From positions 310,001 to 374,000 of the forward strand of contig JBAZPT010000001.1 in NCBI GenBank assembly GCA_041645535.1: a stretch of DNA of 64,000 bases. The letters are read 5' to 3'. Below the pieces are notes generated by a model that was not told the DNA's origin, did no database searches, and was given only the letters and a program-made list of their open reading frames with translations. Both the position numbers and the translations under genes were made by a program. Shown here piece after piece: positions 15,093 through 23,333 of the stretch (the first letter of the stretch is position 1; each line of letters opens with the position of its first letter). Origin of the DNA: JBAZPT01 sp041645535 (GTDB lineage: Bacteria > Patescibacteriota > Minisyncoccia > Moranbacterales > UBA2206).

Positions 15093-15494
15093 TTATTCAG
15101 TTTCTTTTTCCTCTTTTTCTTTTCTGATTAGTTTCCAATGAATCAAAAGTATCGGCAGAGCGATTATAACCATCGTCAGTGCGTCAATTATTTTATTTTG
15201 CCTGGCTGGATTGATGCATTTGTCGCCTGACTGGTTTTCTTTCCAGTTTTTGTAATCTTCAAGCAGCGCGTCGATTTGCGTTTTTTGGACTTCCGTTGCT
15301 CCTTCTTTTGAGATGACAGCAGTCGCTGGCGGCTGGTTGCACTGATCATAGCTTTTTTTCTCCGCATCCGGGAAAATATAGTACTTGAGTCCCGTGTTAA
15401 GAATGGTGCCCGTTCCAATCGCCACAAACAACAAACTCACTGACGCGATGAGATAGAGATAGATGGTTTTAATTAACTTGGCTTTGGCTGTCAT
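15093..15494 (-). CDS. Small membrane protein, two helices (DUF5671-like)
   Basis: The 133-residue protein has one membrane helix at about 10-34 and a second at about 103-121. Between them is a loop with two cysteines (DQCNQPP, DKCINP). It resembles the small helical membrane families often annotated DUF5671 in Patescibacteria, though I am unsure of the exact family. The start overlaps the end of the WecG/TagA-like gene by 26 bases, so the two are likely co-transcribed. The function is unknown. Confidence 0.5.
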   Translation of the reverse strand: MTAKAKLIKTIYLYLIASVSLLFVAIGTGTILNTGLKYYIFPDAEKKSYDQCNQPPATAVISKEGATEVQKTQIDALLEDYKNWKENQSGDKCINPARQNKIIDALTMVIIALPILLIHWKLIRKEKEEKETE

Positions 15495-16209
15495 ATTTAT
15501 TATTGTTAAAAATTATTTTTATTGGAAAAATTATTGTTGCATTTAAAATTCTGCAAATTCTATTCGGCTGTTGAATAAGCCGAAAAAGCCATTCGAGGCC
15601 GATTTGGCGCATTCGGCGGGGCGCTCTTTTCACCTTTCCCGTGAGATAATCAAAGCTTCCGCCCACGCCCATCGCCAGTTTTATCTTACCATTTTCCTGG
15701 CTTTTTAGCGAATGCAAAAATTTCTCCTGAAAAGGCGCACCGAAATTGCAAAATACAATCCCATAACCTGAAACCTGTAACCTATAACCTGATGTATGTT
15801 TATCTATATTTATTCCCTCTATTTTTAAGTTTGGATATTTTTTTAGAATTGCATCGCGTGTTTCCTCCCAAGTGCTTAATCCATCTTTATTAGCCACAAG
15901 ATATACCCCCAGTCCCCTGCCATTAGCTATTTTCAAAATTTCTTCCATCAAGTCAACGCCGGCAATTCTAGTTTTTAGTTTTTGGAAGCCGAGCTTCCAA
16001 AACGCAAATTTTATGCCAACTCCGTCAGCAATATTTAAATCGCAAGAATTTAATATACTTTTAAATTCTTCGTCCTTCTGTGCCGCCAAAATAAACTCCG
16101 GATTTATAGTCGCGATTTGACATAGCTTATTGCCAGCCAAAAAACCTTCTATTTTTTCAAGAGTTTCTTCACGCGATAAATTGTCTATCCTTATGCCTAA
16201 TACTTCCAT
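15469..16209 (-). CDS. WecG/TagA/CpsF family glycosyltransferase
   Basis: Transfers an N-acetylmannosamine-type sugar to a lipid-linked acceptor during surface polymer synthesis. Family blocks are present: ATINPEF, IADGVGIKFA, RIAGVDLM, FCNFGAPFQEKF and the C-terminal GVGGSFDYLTGKVKRAPRRM. Length (246 residues) is typical. A heptanucleotide repeat is read in frame as SGYRLQVSGYG at about residues 139-149, just before the conserved FCNFGAP strand, lengthening a loop. The acceptor and sugar cannot be read from the sequence. Confidence 0.9.
   Translation of the reverse strand: MEVLGIRIDNLSREETLEKIEGFLAGNKLCQIATINPEFILAAQKDEEFKSILNSCDLNIADGVGIKFAFWKLGFQKLKTRIAGVDLMEEILKIANGRGLGVYLVANKDGLSTWEETRDAILKKYPNLKIEGINIDKHTSGYRLQVSGYGIVFCNFGAPFQEKFLHSLKSQENGKIKLAMGVGGSFDYLTGKVKRAPRRMRQIGLEWLFRLIQQPNRICRILNATIIFPIKIIFNNNKYDSQSQVN
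15765..15792. repeat. Heptanucleotide tandem repeat in the WecG-like gene
   Basis: Four units: AACCTGA, AACCTGT, AACCTAT, AACCTGA. Because 7 is not a multiple of 3, it encodes a short periodic loop (GYRLQVSGY). Confidence 0.8.
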
Positions 16210-16238
16210 ATGTAGTTGTGTGGTAGTGAGTAGAAATT

Positions 16239-16850
16239 TTATTTTAACGGACAGCTTTGAATGATTGTATATTCACGGCCGCCATCGCCAAAATCACTGG
16301 CCATAATGTCCACTGATTCAATGGAAATGGTTAAATCATACTTTTCAAAAATTTCTGGTTTTGGTGTGAGCGCTTCCCACTTGCGACCTCTAATTCGACC
16401 TAGAGTTATATGCGGCCGAAAAGATTTTTTGCTGCTGATAAAAATTCCCAAAGCTTTCTCAATTTTTTCGTGCAAAATTCTTAAATTTTCATCGGCCTCG
16501 CCGCTAAGCCAGATCATTTTAGGATTTGCCGCATCCGGACCAAGTTTAATTGTCTCAAATTCCAGATCAAACATTTCGCTATTTTTGACCGCTATACGAA
16601 CCTTTTCGCAAATTTCCGGCATACTTTCATCCATAATATGCCCTAAAAAGGCCAGGGTGATGTGCAAATTGGGCTCCTTAACCCACTTCACCGGCAAGCC
16701 CCCACACCAAAAATTATTTTGCTTTTTAGGCAGTGTTTCGCTTCCCATCTTTTGGTGTGGGGGTGAATCCTGCCATTTTTCAGAGGCGCGAATAAGCCTT
16801 TTTTTGTCCCGATCAGGCAAATTTATGCTAATAAAAATTTTTCGTTTCAT
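16239..16850 (-). CDS. thpR: RNA 2',3'-cyclic phosphodiesterase (2'-5' RNA ligase family)
   Basis: A member of the 2H phosphoesterase superfamily, which opens 2',3'-cyclic phosphates or joins tRNA halves. Both catalytic motifs are seen: HITLAFLG at 63-70 and HITLGR at 147-152. Between the first strand (FISINLP) and the first motif, residues 29-52 (SPPHQ ... WCGG) are encoded by a family A stem-loop element. This makes the protein longer than the usual ~180 residues and places the insert in the loop before the active-site strand. The start codon overlaps the stop of the upstream TPR-like gene by four bases. Confidence 0.88.
   Translation of the reverse strand: MKRKIFISINLPDRDKKRLIRASEKWQDSPPHQKMGSETLPKKQNNFWCGGLPVKWVKEPNLHITLAFLGHIMDESMPEICEKVRIAVKNSEMFDLEFETIKLGPDAANPKMIWLSGEADENLRILHEKIEKALGIFISSKKSFRPHITLGRIRGRKWEALTPKPEIFEKYDLTISIESVDIMASDFGDGGREYTIIQSCPLK
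16698..16765. repeat. Stem-loop element, family A, in frame in thpR
   Basis: CCCCCACACCAAAA (16699-16712) and TTTTGGTGTGGGGG (16750-16763) form a perfect 14-base inverted repeat. On the coding strand the ends encode SPPHQ and WCGG, exactly as in the ABC ATPase copy at 51994-52075. Confidence 0.85.
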
Positions 16851-17389
16851 ATATTGTTATTCCAAAACTTGTGTTTTTTATTTTGAACTTCCACAAGTTT
16901 TTCAATTTCACTCCAGTCCTGCAATCTATTCCCCTTTTCTATTAACTCACTGGTGATTTTGGGATGTTTTCCGGCAAATAGCGCCGCCAGCAAATAACGT
17001 ACGCCCTGGCTGTCACAGGGGTTTAATTTGAGTAGAAGTCTGTATAATTTTTCAGCTTCATCTTTTTTCCCATCTTCATGAAAATAAATAGCTTTATTGC
17101 AAATCGCGCGAAGATACGGTCTGTTATCCAAATCGCCCCAATGCATTTCTCTCGGCCATTTTGAAAATTTTTCACGCGTCAACCTAAAAGCAATTTCTGA
17201 ATATTCTTTAGCTTTTTTCTTGTTTTCTTCATCTTCGGAGACAGCCACAAAACCATTATAGCCATCTATAAATTCAACATCCAGCAATAATGACTTCTTT
17301 AATAATTTTTTAGCCTTAAAGATATTTCCCACACTCAACGATTCCATGGCCTCATAATAATATTCATATTTATCGTCCATATTTTTCAA
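16847..17389 (-). CDS. TPR-like helical repeat protein
   Basis: The 180-residue protein is predicted all-helical, with segments such as YEYYYEAMESLSVGNIFKAKK and AIYFHEDGKKDEAEKLYRLLL that fit tetratricopeptide-type pairs. LNPCDSQGVRYLLAALF fits another. Several conserved TPR positions (Ala/Gly at 8 and 20) are visible. There is no membrane helix. Such proteins are protein-binding scaffolds, and the partner is unknown. It overlaps thpR by four bases and is probably co-transcribed with it. Confidence 0.55.
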   Translation of the reverse strand: MKNMDDKYEYYYEAMESLSVGNIFKAKKLLKKSLLLDVEFIDGYNGFVAVSEDEENKKKAKEYSEIAFRLTREKFSKWPREMHWGDLDNRPYLRAICNKAIYFHEDGKKDEAEKLYRLLLKLNPCDSQGVRYLLAALFAGKHPKITSELIEKGNRLQDWSEIEKLVEVQNKKHKFWNNNI

Positions 17390-17458
17390 TATTTATAAAA
17401 AATTATTTAATCGCTTTTTCGATTATTTCATCAATTTTGTTTCTCTCCTCTTCGATTT

Positions 17459-17719
17459 TTAATCAATCTCACGGATTATATCCGGTCTAAAAATGTTGGT
17501 TTTATCATTGATATTTTTTTGTATTTCCAGATTCCTGCCGTTTTCAATCCATTTTTCAACAAAAATCCCCGCCACAGCTTCCTGATTATAGTCCAAATTT
17601 GGAATAACAAGACCGTTAAAAATGTTGGTTATTTTGCCAATAATTGTGCCTCTGTCTTCAATATCATTATATTCCACCGACACTCTTGTTCCTACAGGTA
17701 TGTTTATTTTCACTCCCAT
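17459..17719 (-). CDS. Hypothetical small protein, possibly frameshifted at its C-terminus
   Basis: The 86-residue protein starts MGVKINIPVGTRVSVEYNDIEDRG, suggesting a small beta-barrel. I do not recognise the family. Just past the stop, another frame encodes LKIEEERNKIDEIIEKAIK and a stop (down to 17404), a typical helical C-terminal tail. The two would join if one T were added before the stop (near 17460). The gene may therefore have lost its last ~19 residues by a one-base deletion, or the match may be chance. Neighbours are a TPR-like gene downstream and vsr upstream, both on the same strand. Confidence 0.4.
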   Translation of the reverse strand: MGVKINIPVGTRVSVEYNDIEDRGTIIGKITNIFNGLVIPNLDYNQEAVAGIFVEKWIENGRNLEIQKNINDKTNIFRPDIIREID

Positions 17720-17787
17720 ATTGATTTTGATTGCTCATTAAAATGTTTATGAGCTTTTTAGACTATTTAACACTCTGTTTTTGGCTT

Positions 17788-18207
17788 TTAACTCTGTCGC
17801 TGCTGATTTATATTGTCAATAACCCAATCGATTGTTTTTTGTAAATTTTTATCCATATCATGTTCCCAAATTCTGACAACTTTCCAACCTATTTTTTTAT
17901 AATGCTTATTAATTTCCTTATCTCGCTCTTTGTTTTGTTCAATTTTTTCTTTCCAAAATTTCTTACGAGTTTGCGGCATTGATCCGTGTTTTTTGCATCC
18001 GTGCCAAAAACAGGAATCAACGAAAATAACAGTCTTATATTTTTTTAATAAAATATCAGGCTTTCCGAGATAGCCTGATACATTTTTCCTATATCTAAAT
18101 CCGGCTTTCCATAATTCCTTTCTTATCTTGATTTCAATCCCTGTTTCCTTACTTCTGACTTTTGACATTATATCCGATCTCTTCTTTTTTGAAAAAATAT
18201 CCGCCAT
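17788..18207 (-). CDS. vsr: Very short patch repair endonuclease (Vsr)
   Basis: Nicks next to T:G mismatches created when 5-methylcytosine deaminates. The 139-residue protein matches the family from DIFSKKKRSDIMSKVRSKETGIE onwards. GKPDILLKKYKTVIFVDSCFWHGCKKH carries the catalytic Asp and the zinc-site Cys/His residues, and a later KIGWKVVRIWEHD completes the fold. Length is normal. It lies 11 bases downstream of the HpaII-like restriction gene and beyond it a C5 methylase. This is the expected pairing, because cytosine-5 methylation creates the lesion Vsr repairs. Confidence 0.95.
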   Translation of the reverse strand: MADIFSKKKRSDIMSKVRSKETGIEIKIRKELWKAGFRYRKNVSGYLGKPDILLKKYKTVIFVDSCFWHGCKKHGSMPQTRKKFWKEKIEQNKERDKEINKHYKKIGWKVVRIWEHDMDKNLQKTIDWVIDNINQQRQS

Positions 18208-18218
18208 GTATCTGAATC

Positions 18219-19319
18219 CTATTTTATAAATCTTATTTGCAAATTGTATTTTACTTTTTTCTTTCCGTTTTCTTCATAAATGCTTCCGAATTTATGCCTG
18301 GTCGTGCTTGGCGTATCCAGCTTGGTATTCTTGTAAAGATAATTTTGAAATTCGTCTCTGTTATAGAGATGATAACAAACAAGTTCCCCGTCCTCCCTGA
18401 CAATAATATAGCCGCCGTGCGCTTTGGTGAAGCCGTCCCATTTCTTATTCGGCGTCATGCCCAGCGCGATCGCAACCAAGAAATTCTTAATTTTAAATTC
18501 ATAAACCTCCTTATTAAATCCGTATTTGGCGCTCAATTCCTTATTCTGACTTAAAATATCCACCAGTTCCCGCATCGTGCTTGCCTTACCGTCATAATAA
18601 ATTTTTAACAATTCGGCTAGAATCTCGGGCAAGACTGTATCGATCATACAAAGATTTTTCTTAAAGCTATCATTGTCCAATCCCTCAAATATCAGCTTGC
18701 CCTTATTGCCGTAAATGATTTTCGCCCTGTCCCTTAATTTAGAATGACCCGTAATGTCGTTTATTTCCTGCGTTTTATTGTTTTTCAAATCTTCAATACG
18801 ATAGACAAAATTAGTCGCCCCCGAAGCGTTCAGTAGTGTTGAGGGTGAGCCAAGCATGGACTTGATACTGAATCCCAGCTCCGGAAGAGTTGAAGAAATC
18901 CTGTCGTGAATTATCAGCGTGAGATCTGATTTGCTCCCGCTTGATGCTTTTATTTGCGTGCAAAATAATTCCTTCATTATCTGATCGGCTGACGATATGG
19001 CGAATGTCGCCTCGCCGCCCTGTTTCATTCTTTCAAATATTTTACTGACGCTTTTCTTTATTTTTTCGGATTGCACGGTGCCTAGCATTTTATTTTCCTC
19101 ATCATAAATCACAACTGCGTTTTTCTTCGCTTCAATATCATAAGTGTTTATTCCCATTTTCGCCTCTTCGCGAATTATTTTCAAAACCAAAAAAACTTTG
19201 TCTTGAAGTATTTCAAGGTTTTCATCTGCGGCAAAAATCTTCTTGTCCGTCAAGATTTTAATAAGAGCGTAAAACTCGCTCCATTCACCCTTGTTTCCTT
19301 TAATCGGCATGGTATTCAT
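18219..19319 (-). CDS. Type II restriction endonuclease, HpaII family
   Basis: The 366-residue protein matches the RE_HpaII group: GNKGEWSEFYALIKIL near the start, KIFAADENL, and a central IKASSGSKSDLTLIIHD likely holding active-site acidic and lysine residues. HpaII itself cuts CCGG. That this homologue shares the target is inferred from the family and the adjacent C5 methylase. Its start overlaps the methylase 3' end by 20 bases, so restriction enzyme synthesis follows methylase translation. A C-terminal KKVKYNLQIRFIK ends the protein intact. It is followed 11 bases on by vsr. Confidence 0.82.
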   Translation of the reverse strand: MNTMPIKGNKGEWSEFYALIKILTDKKIFAADENLEILQDKVFLVLKIIREEAKMGINTYDIEAKKNAVVIYDEENKMLGTVQSEKIKKSVSKIFERMKQGGEATFAISSADQIMKELFCTQIKASSGSKSDLTLIIHDRISSTLPELGFSIKSMLGSPSTLLNASGATNFVYRIEDLKNNKTQEINDITGHSKLRDRAKIIYGNKGKLIFEGLDNDSFKKNLCMIDTVLPEILAELLKIYYDGKASTMRELVDILSQNKELSAKYGFNKEVYEFKIKNFLVAIALGMTPNKKWDGFTKAHGGYIIVREDGELVCYHLYNRDEFQNYLYKNTKLDTPSTTRHKFGSIYEENGKKKVKYNLQIRFIK

Positions 19320-20184
19320 TCAATGTATTTATTATCTCCTTGGCTACCGCACTAATGGCGGGAACGACAACCGCATTACCCAACTGCTTCATCGCTTGCG
19401 CGTTTGATACCGGGAAAACATAGCTTGCGGGAAGACCCATCATTTTTTTCCCCTCCTTTAAGCTCAATCTGACAACTTCGCCGTTTACTCGGTAAGAATC
19501 CCAATTTCGTCTGTCGGTTATGGCGGATCCTCTGCCACCGACTCTCAATGTATATCCGACTTTTTTTTCGCAATCAGCCCCAAAAATATCCGACATGGCT
19601 TTCTTGAGTTTTACAGGTTCGGGAAATTTAAAAGGTATCTTTTTATTTCTGAAACCGACCATAAACAAACGCGGTCTGTGTTGCGGAATATTGAAGTCAG
19701 TGCCTTTGACAATCCTATAATGAAAAGAATATCCTAAATCTTTCTCGACTATTCTTTTAATTGTGGCGAATGTTTTTCCGTCATCATGCTTGAATAGGTG
19801 CCTGACATTTTCAAGAAAAAACGCCTTGGGCTTTTTCTCTCTGATTATTTCCACTATATGAAAGAAGAGATTTCCTCTTTCGTCTGCGAAACCTTTCTTG
19901 AATCCGGCCTGACTGAAAGGCTGGCAGGGAAAACCTCCGCAAATAATATCAAAATCAGGAATTTTTTTCGGATCCACTTTTGTTATGTCTCCCGCAAAAT
20001 TTCCATTCTCAAAAACATTCGGCGAAATTTTCTTGAGATTTGCTTCATAAGTTTTCCTGGCCGGTTCATTCCATTCGGAGGCGAAAACGCAATCGGCTCC
20101 GTTTTCGTGAAACGCCAAATGAAAACCGCCAATGCCGGCGAATAAGTCTATAAATTTGAGTTTCTTCTTGTTTTTTGATGACAT
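19300..20184 (-). CDS. DNA (cytosine-5) methyltransferase
   Basis: Protective partner of the HpaII-like enzyme. It has all key motifs: FIDLFAGIGGFHLAF (I, AdoMet binding), GGFPCQPFSQAG (IV, catalytic Cys), FLENVRHL (VI), QHRPRLFMVGF (VIII), then a compact target-recognition region and KQLGNAVVVPAISAVA (X). At about 294 residues it is short, so the recognition domain is small, as expected for a four-base target. The longer reading frame opens at 20232 and overlaps radC, whose stop is at 20192. The Met at 20184 lies just after that stop and is the better start. Confidence 0.93.
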   Translation of the reverse strand: MSSKNKKKLKFIDLFAGIGGFHLAFHENGADCVFASEWNEPARKTYEANLKKISPNVFENGNFAGDITKVDPKKIPDFDIICGGFPCQPFSQAGFKKGFADERGNLFFHIVEIIREKKPKAFFLENVRHLFKHDDGKTFATIKRIVEKDLGYSFHYRIVKGTDFNIPQHRPRLFMVGFRNKKIPFKFPEPVKLKKAMSDIFGADCEKKVGYTLRVGGRGSAITDRRNWDSYRVNGEVVRLSLKEGKKMMGLPASYVFPVSNAQAMKQLGNAVVVPAISAVAKEIINTLNEYHAD

Positions 20185-20191
20185 AAATTCT

Positions 20192-20854
20192 TTAAATGAT
20201 ATTTTTATTTTTAAAACTGAAATACCCCGCATCGCCTACAATTATATGATCCAAAACATCTATGCCCAACAACTTACCGGCATCAACAAGTCTTTTCGTT
20301 ATTTTAATATCGTCTTCGGACGGATCAACGATCCCCGACGGATGATTATGCGCTACGATTATTTGCGCCGCATTGTTTTTTATCGCCGACTCAAACACTT
20401 CTCGCGGATGAATCAGGTTAGCGTTTAAGGTACCTATTGATATTGTTTCTCTTTTTATTTCCCGACTGTGCGTATCCAAATAAAATACCACGAAATGCTC
20501 TTTTTTGTTTTGTCTCAAATCTCGCAATTCGCGATAGACATCCTCCGGTTGCAACACGAGTTTTTCAGGCTTATCCTTCAATAATCTTTTGCCAAACTCC
20601 AAACATGCAATAATCTCACAAGCCTTGGCTTGACCCAAACCGAATGTCTTTTTCAGGTCATCGTATTGGGCATTTTTCAGCTTATCGGATCCGAATTTTT
20701 TTAATATTTTGTTCGCTAATTCTATCACATTCAAGCCCTTTACTCCAGAGCCTAAAATTATCGCCAACAATTCGGTATTTGATAATTTTCCCGCACCGTA
20801 TTTGACGAGTTTTTCTCTTGGTCTGTCACTTTTTGGCATCTCTCCCAGTTTCAT
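20192..20854 (-). CDS. radC: RadC family (JAB/MPN domain) protein
   Basis: The 220-residue protein has an N-terminal helix-hairpin-helix-like region (LSNTELLAIILGSG, FGLGQAKACEIIACLEFG). The C-terminal JAB domain has VAHNHPSGIVDPSEDD, the HxHxSx7D zinc motif. RadC proteins were once linked to repair, but their role is unsettled. They often sit in mobile or defence islands, as here between a restriction-modification module and an uncharacterised operon. Length and motifs are normal. The upstream gap is 77 bases, so it may have its own promoter. Confidence 0.92.
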   Translation of the reverse strand: MKLGEMPKSDRPREKLVKYGAGKLSNTELLAIILGSGVKGLNVIELANKILKKFGSDKLKNAQYDDLKKTFGLGQAKACEIIACLEFGKRLLKDKPEKLVLQPEDVYRELRDLRQNKKEHFVVFYLDTHSREIKRETISIGTLNANLIHPREVFESAIKNNAAQIIVAHNHPSGIVDPSEDDIKITKRLVDAGKLLGIDVLDHIIVGDAGYFSFKNKNII

Positions 20855-20931
20855 ATTTTTTATTTTACTTTAGCGATTTTCTGTTTTTACCAACATTTTT
20901 CGGCAACTCATAAGTGAATTTTTCATCTTAT

Positions 20932-21588
20932 TTATGACAAAATATTTTTAAATTTTTTGCTTATTTTAATTACATTTTCAATATCTTTTTTTATTTTTTC
21001 CATATCGCTTCTACCAACCTGATTCGATAATTTCGAATAGTCGACAATAACCATTGCCTCATGCTCTGGATATTTAAAAAAAGTATTTTTCTGATCATAA
21101 ATAGAAAAACTTTCCTTTAAATAATTTCTCAAAAAATCAATTTCATTATATTTTTCGATAAGTTTTTCCAATTTATCTACCTCGCTGTCCAACTCCTTTT
21201 TATTCTTAGATTTTAACTGTTTCTTAAAAGTTTCGAGCAGTGTCTTCGTGTCGTGAAAATGATCAGACTTATCCACTTTCTCATTTAGATATCTTGAAAA
21301 AGTTTTCACAAAAACCTCCAGCCCATGCTTGAAATTATAAATAACACTGATTAGTAAATATTTGTTATTATCATCTAGCCTCTTTGCATTTATCAAAAAA
21401 TCGCACCCGTTCTTTGCATTACTCAAGAAAGATAAAACAAAAATATACCAGCTTTTTTCTTTTATTTCCCGCTTTTCCTTGATTTTTGATAATCCCTTAT
21501 CAAATTTAGCAGCAGTACTACTTTCATTGTCGGGAACCAAAAAACCGTTTTTTAAGCTATTTTTCTTTATTACTTTTTTAGTTGCCAT
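20932..21588 (-). CDS. Uncharacterised helical protein, last gene of a putative defence operon
   Basis: The 218-residue Lys-rich protein is predicted helical, with a disordered N-terminus and no membrane helix. The segment WYIFVLSFLSNAKNGCDFLINAKRLDDNNKYLLISVIYNFKHGLEVFVKTF recalls HEPN-like helical bundles, but the catalytic RxxxxH of HEPN RNases is not obvious; DHFHDTK is the only His-rich site. (That segment is given here by its parts: WYIFVLSFLSNAK, then RLDDNNKYLLISVIYNFKHG.) It starts five bases after the DUF6941-like gene. Function unknown. Confidence 0.45.
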   Translation of the reverse strand: MATKKVIKKNSLKNGFLVPDNESSTAAKFDKGLSKIKEKREIKEKSWYIFVLSFLSNAKNGCDFLINAKRLDDNNKYLLISVIYNFKHGLEVFVKTFSRYLNEKVDKSDHFHDTKTLLETFKKQLKSKNKKELDSEVDKLEKLIEKYNEIDFLRNYLKESFSIYDQKNTFFKYPEHEAMVIVDYSKLSNQVGRSDMEKIKKDIENVIKISKKFKNILS

Positions 21589-21593
21589 ATCGC

Positions 21594-21989
21594 CTATGCT
21601 CGCTTGCTAATTTCAATTTCCGATTCATCAATAAGCTTTTCATCAACAATTACCTGCACTATATATTTTCCGTAATTAGCAAAATTTATATTGTTTAACT
21701 GAGCTACCGTGCCAACCTCAGCCTGTTTTTTCCCCTTTGGAATCTCGATATTTAAATCAAAATCCTGTCTAAAAATTTCAGATTGACTCGCTTCATTTAC
21801 TATTTTTATGCTCTGCTTATATTTTCCTGATTTATTTATCCTGACATTTGCAACAAGAAACATCTGCGGATGAATCACTGGCACAGAATTAGTATTTATA
21901 CTTTTAAAAACGCCTAGTATATTAAGCTTTCCTTCCGAGAAAGAAACATAATCACAAACATGCAAAAAATTTGGTTTAATATCCGCCAT
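21594..21989 (-). CDS. DUF6941-like protein
   Basis: The 131-residue protein starts NFLHVCDYVSFSEGKLNILGVF and has VIHPQMFLVANVRI, then beta-rich sequence ending VIVDEKLIDESEIEIS. This pattern (CDY ... GKLNILGIFD ... HPQ) matches the small beta-sandwich family DUF6941 as I remember it; I could not search. Nothing is known of its activity. It lies between a membrane peptide gene (15 bases upstream) and a helical protein (five bases downstream), inside an operon headed by a ClpP-fold protease. Confidence 0.5.
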   Translation of the reverse strand: MADIKPNFLHVCDYVSFSEGKLNILGVFKSINTNSVPVIHPQMFLVANVRINKSGKYKQSIKIVNEASQSEIFRQDFDLNIEIPKGKKQAEVGTVAQLNNINFANYGKYIVQVIVDEKLIDESEIEISKRA

Positions 21990-22004
21990 AAATTTTAATT
22001 TATA

Positions 22005-22289
22005 TTACTTAATTCCAAAAATAAAATAACTAATAATCGCACCAAAAACCGCACTAGCAGTTCCAATAATAATTTCTCTCCAAATTCCTTTTCCTTGATT
22101 TTTTACAATATTTATACTTCCGTCAAAATGATGACCCGTAATTGATCCCATACTCGCGGAATAGGTCTCCAAAATATTTTTTGTGTTGTTTAGCGTGGAA
22201 ACATGATTGGAAATATCCTCATCTTTTTTGTATGAGCTATCTTTTTTATTGAATGAATCTTTTATTTCAATTTTGATCAAATTTTCCAT
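22005..22289 (-). CDS. Small protein with one C-terminal membrane helix
   Basis: From the Met at 22289 the protein is about 94 residues long. It has a polar N-terminal part (IKIEIKDSFNKKDSSYKKDED), a middle GSITGHHFDGSINIVKNQ and a C-terminal helix IIIGTASAVFGAIISYFIFG. The start comes directly after the protease stop with GGTGGAAG upstream. The layout of a soluble head with a single tail anchor resembles membrane effectors of some abortive-infection systems. That comparison is analogy only. Confidence 0.5.
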   Translation of the reverse strand: MENLIKIEIKDSFNKKDSSYKKDEDISNHVSTLNNTKNILETYSASMGSITGHHFDGSINIVKNQGKGIWREIIIGTASAVFGAIISYFIFGIK

Positions 22290-22290
22290 A

Positions 22291-23307
22291 TTACTTCCAC
22301 CCTTGCCCAATCATTCTCCACACAATCTGCTCCTGCGGAATTTGAATGATTCCCGCCGGAGTTTGTTGTGGAATGTTTTGTTGGACTTTTTTAAATTCCA
22401 TATTGATTCCAAAATGATTGCCGGTTTCGGAGTTTTCGACAAAGGCGATTTTATATTCTTGATTTTGACCTTTGGCAAATTCATTTTCCGGATTCCAAAT
22501 TTCCGTCATGTTCATTTCTTTGTTATATTCCTCATAAATTTCCGTCATCAAATCAGACAGCTCTTTGTCGGCAAAAACCACAGATTTGATGCCCAAGTCC
22601 TCTTTGGCTTCTTTGCGACCGATATAATATTGATGTGAATACAATTTTTCCGTCAAAAATTCAATAACTTTTTCAATTTCTTCTTCTTTCATTTGCTCCT
22701 TGTGGCTTTTGAGCAGTCTTTTCGCCAGGATTTTGATCAGATTGTGCGTACGGTTCACATTGCCCAGCGCCAAAGGATGAATGGACGGTGTGCTTTCCAC
22801 AAACTTATTGAAAATTTTGGTCAGCTCCTCATCACTCTTGATGCCGAATTTATTTTTGGCCAAGTCAAAATAGCTCATCACTTCTTCCACCGAAATCGGA
22901 ATCCGATTTTGCGGATTTTGCGGATCCACCGGATTGAACACATTGGCCGTGGACGGATCAATCGGCGAAAGCTCGCTCATATCACTCATCACAATTTCAT
23001 CCGCACCCAGCGAAATCATGGTGGCGGCACTATGAGCTTTGTATGGAATAATCACCGAAAACTGTTCGCAATACTCGCGAATCATCGAAACCAGACGCCA
23101 CGGCACCATCGTATCCCCGCCGGCACTGTATAGTACCAAATCTATTTTCTCCTGCTTCCCGATTTTTCGTAATTGCGCGCTAATAATTGGGATAATATCC
23201 ATCGCAACACGAGCATTAACCGGCCCTTGCCGATCGCTAGTCACATAAGTTATAACCTTCGAGCCTCGCAATTCCTCAATTTTTTTGATTGTTTCTTGTG
23301 TTTGCAT
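22291..23307 (-). CDS. ClpP-fold serine protease (SDH_sah / SppA-like)
   Basis: The 338-residue protein has a Rossmann-like ClpP-fold core. VLYSAGGDTMVPWRLVSMI gives the oxyanion region and PYKAHSAATMISLGADEIVMS carries the nucleophilic Ser of the SppA/SDH_sah group; SPIDPST follows. No signal peptide or membrane helix is found, so it is probably cytoplasmic. The C-terminal ~120 residues are helical and Gln-rich with no known domain. It heads a compact four-gene operon behind a perfect sigma70 promoter whose -10 box lies in a palindrome (23334-23352), suggesting repression by default. Membrane-protein degradation or a defence role are both possible. Confidence 0.7.
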   Translation of the reverse strand: MQTQETIKKIEELRGSKVITYVTSDRQGPVNARVAMDIIPIISAQLRKIGKQEKIDLVLYSAGGDTMVPWRLVSMIREYCEQFSVIIPYKAHSAATMISLGADEIVMSDMSELSPIDPSTANVFNPVDPQNPQNRIPISVEEVMSYFDLAKNKFGIKSDEELTKIFNKFVESTPSIHPLALGNVNRTHNLIKILAKRLLKSHKEQMKEEEIEKVIEFLTEKLYSHQYYIGRKEAKEDLGIKSVVFADKELSDLMTEIYEEYNKEMNMTEIWNPENEFAKGQNQEYKIAFVENSETGNHFGINMEFKKVQQNIPQQTPAGIIQIPQEQIVWRMIGQGWK

Positions 23308-23333
23308 AAAAATTTTTTATAAATTATATTCTC

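Noticed and set aside
20932..23307. Prophage remnant
   Set aside because: No integrase, capsid, terminase or lysis gene is present; DUF6941-like and protease genes alone do not support a phage.
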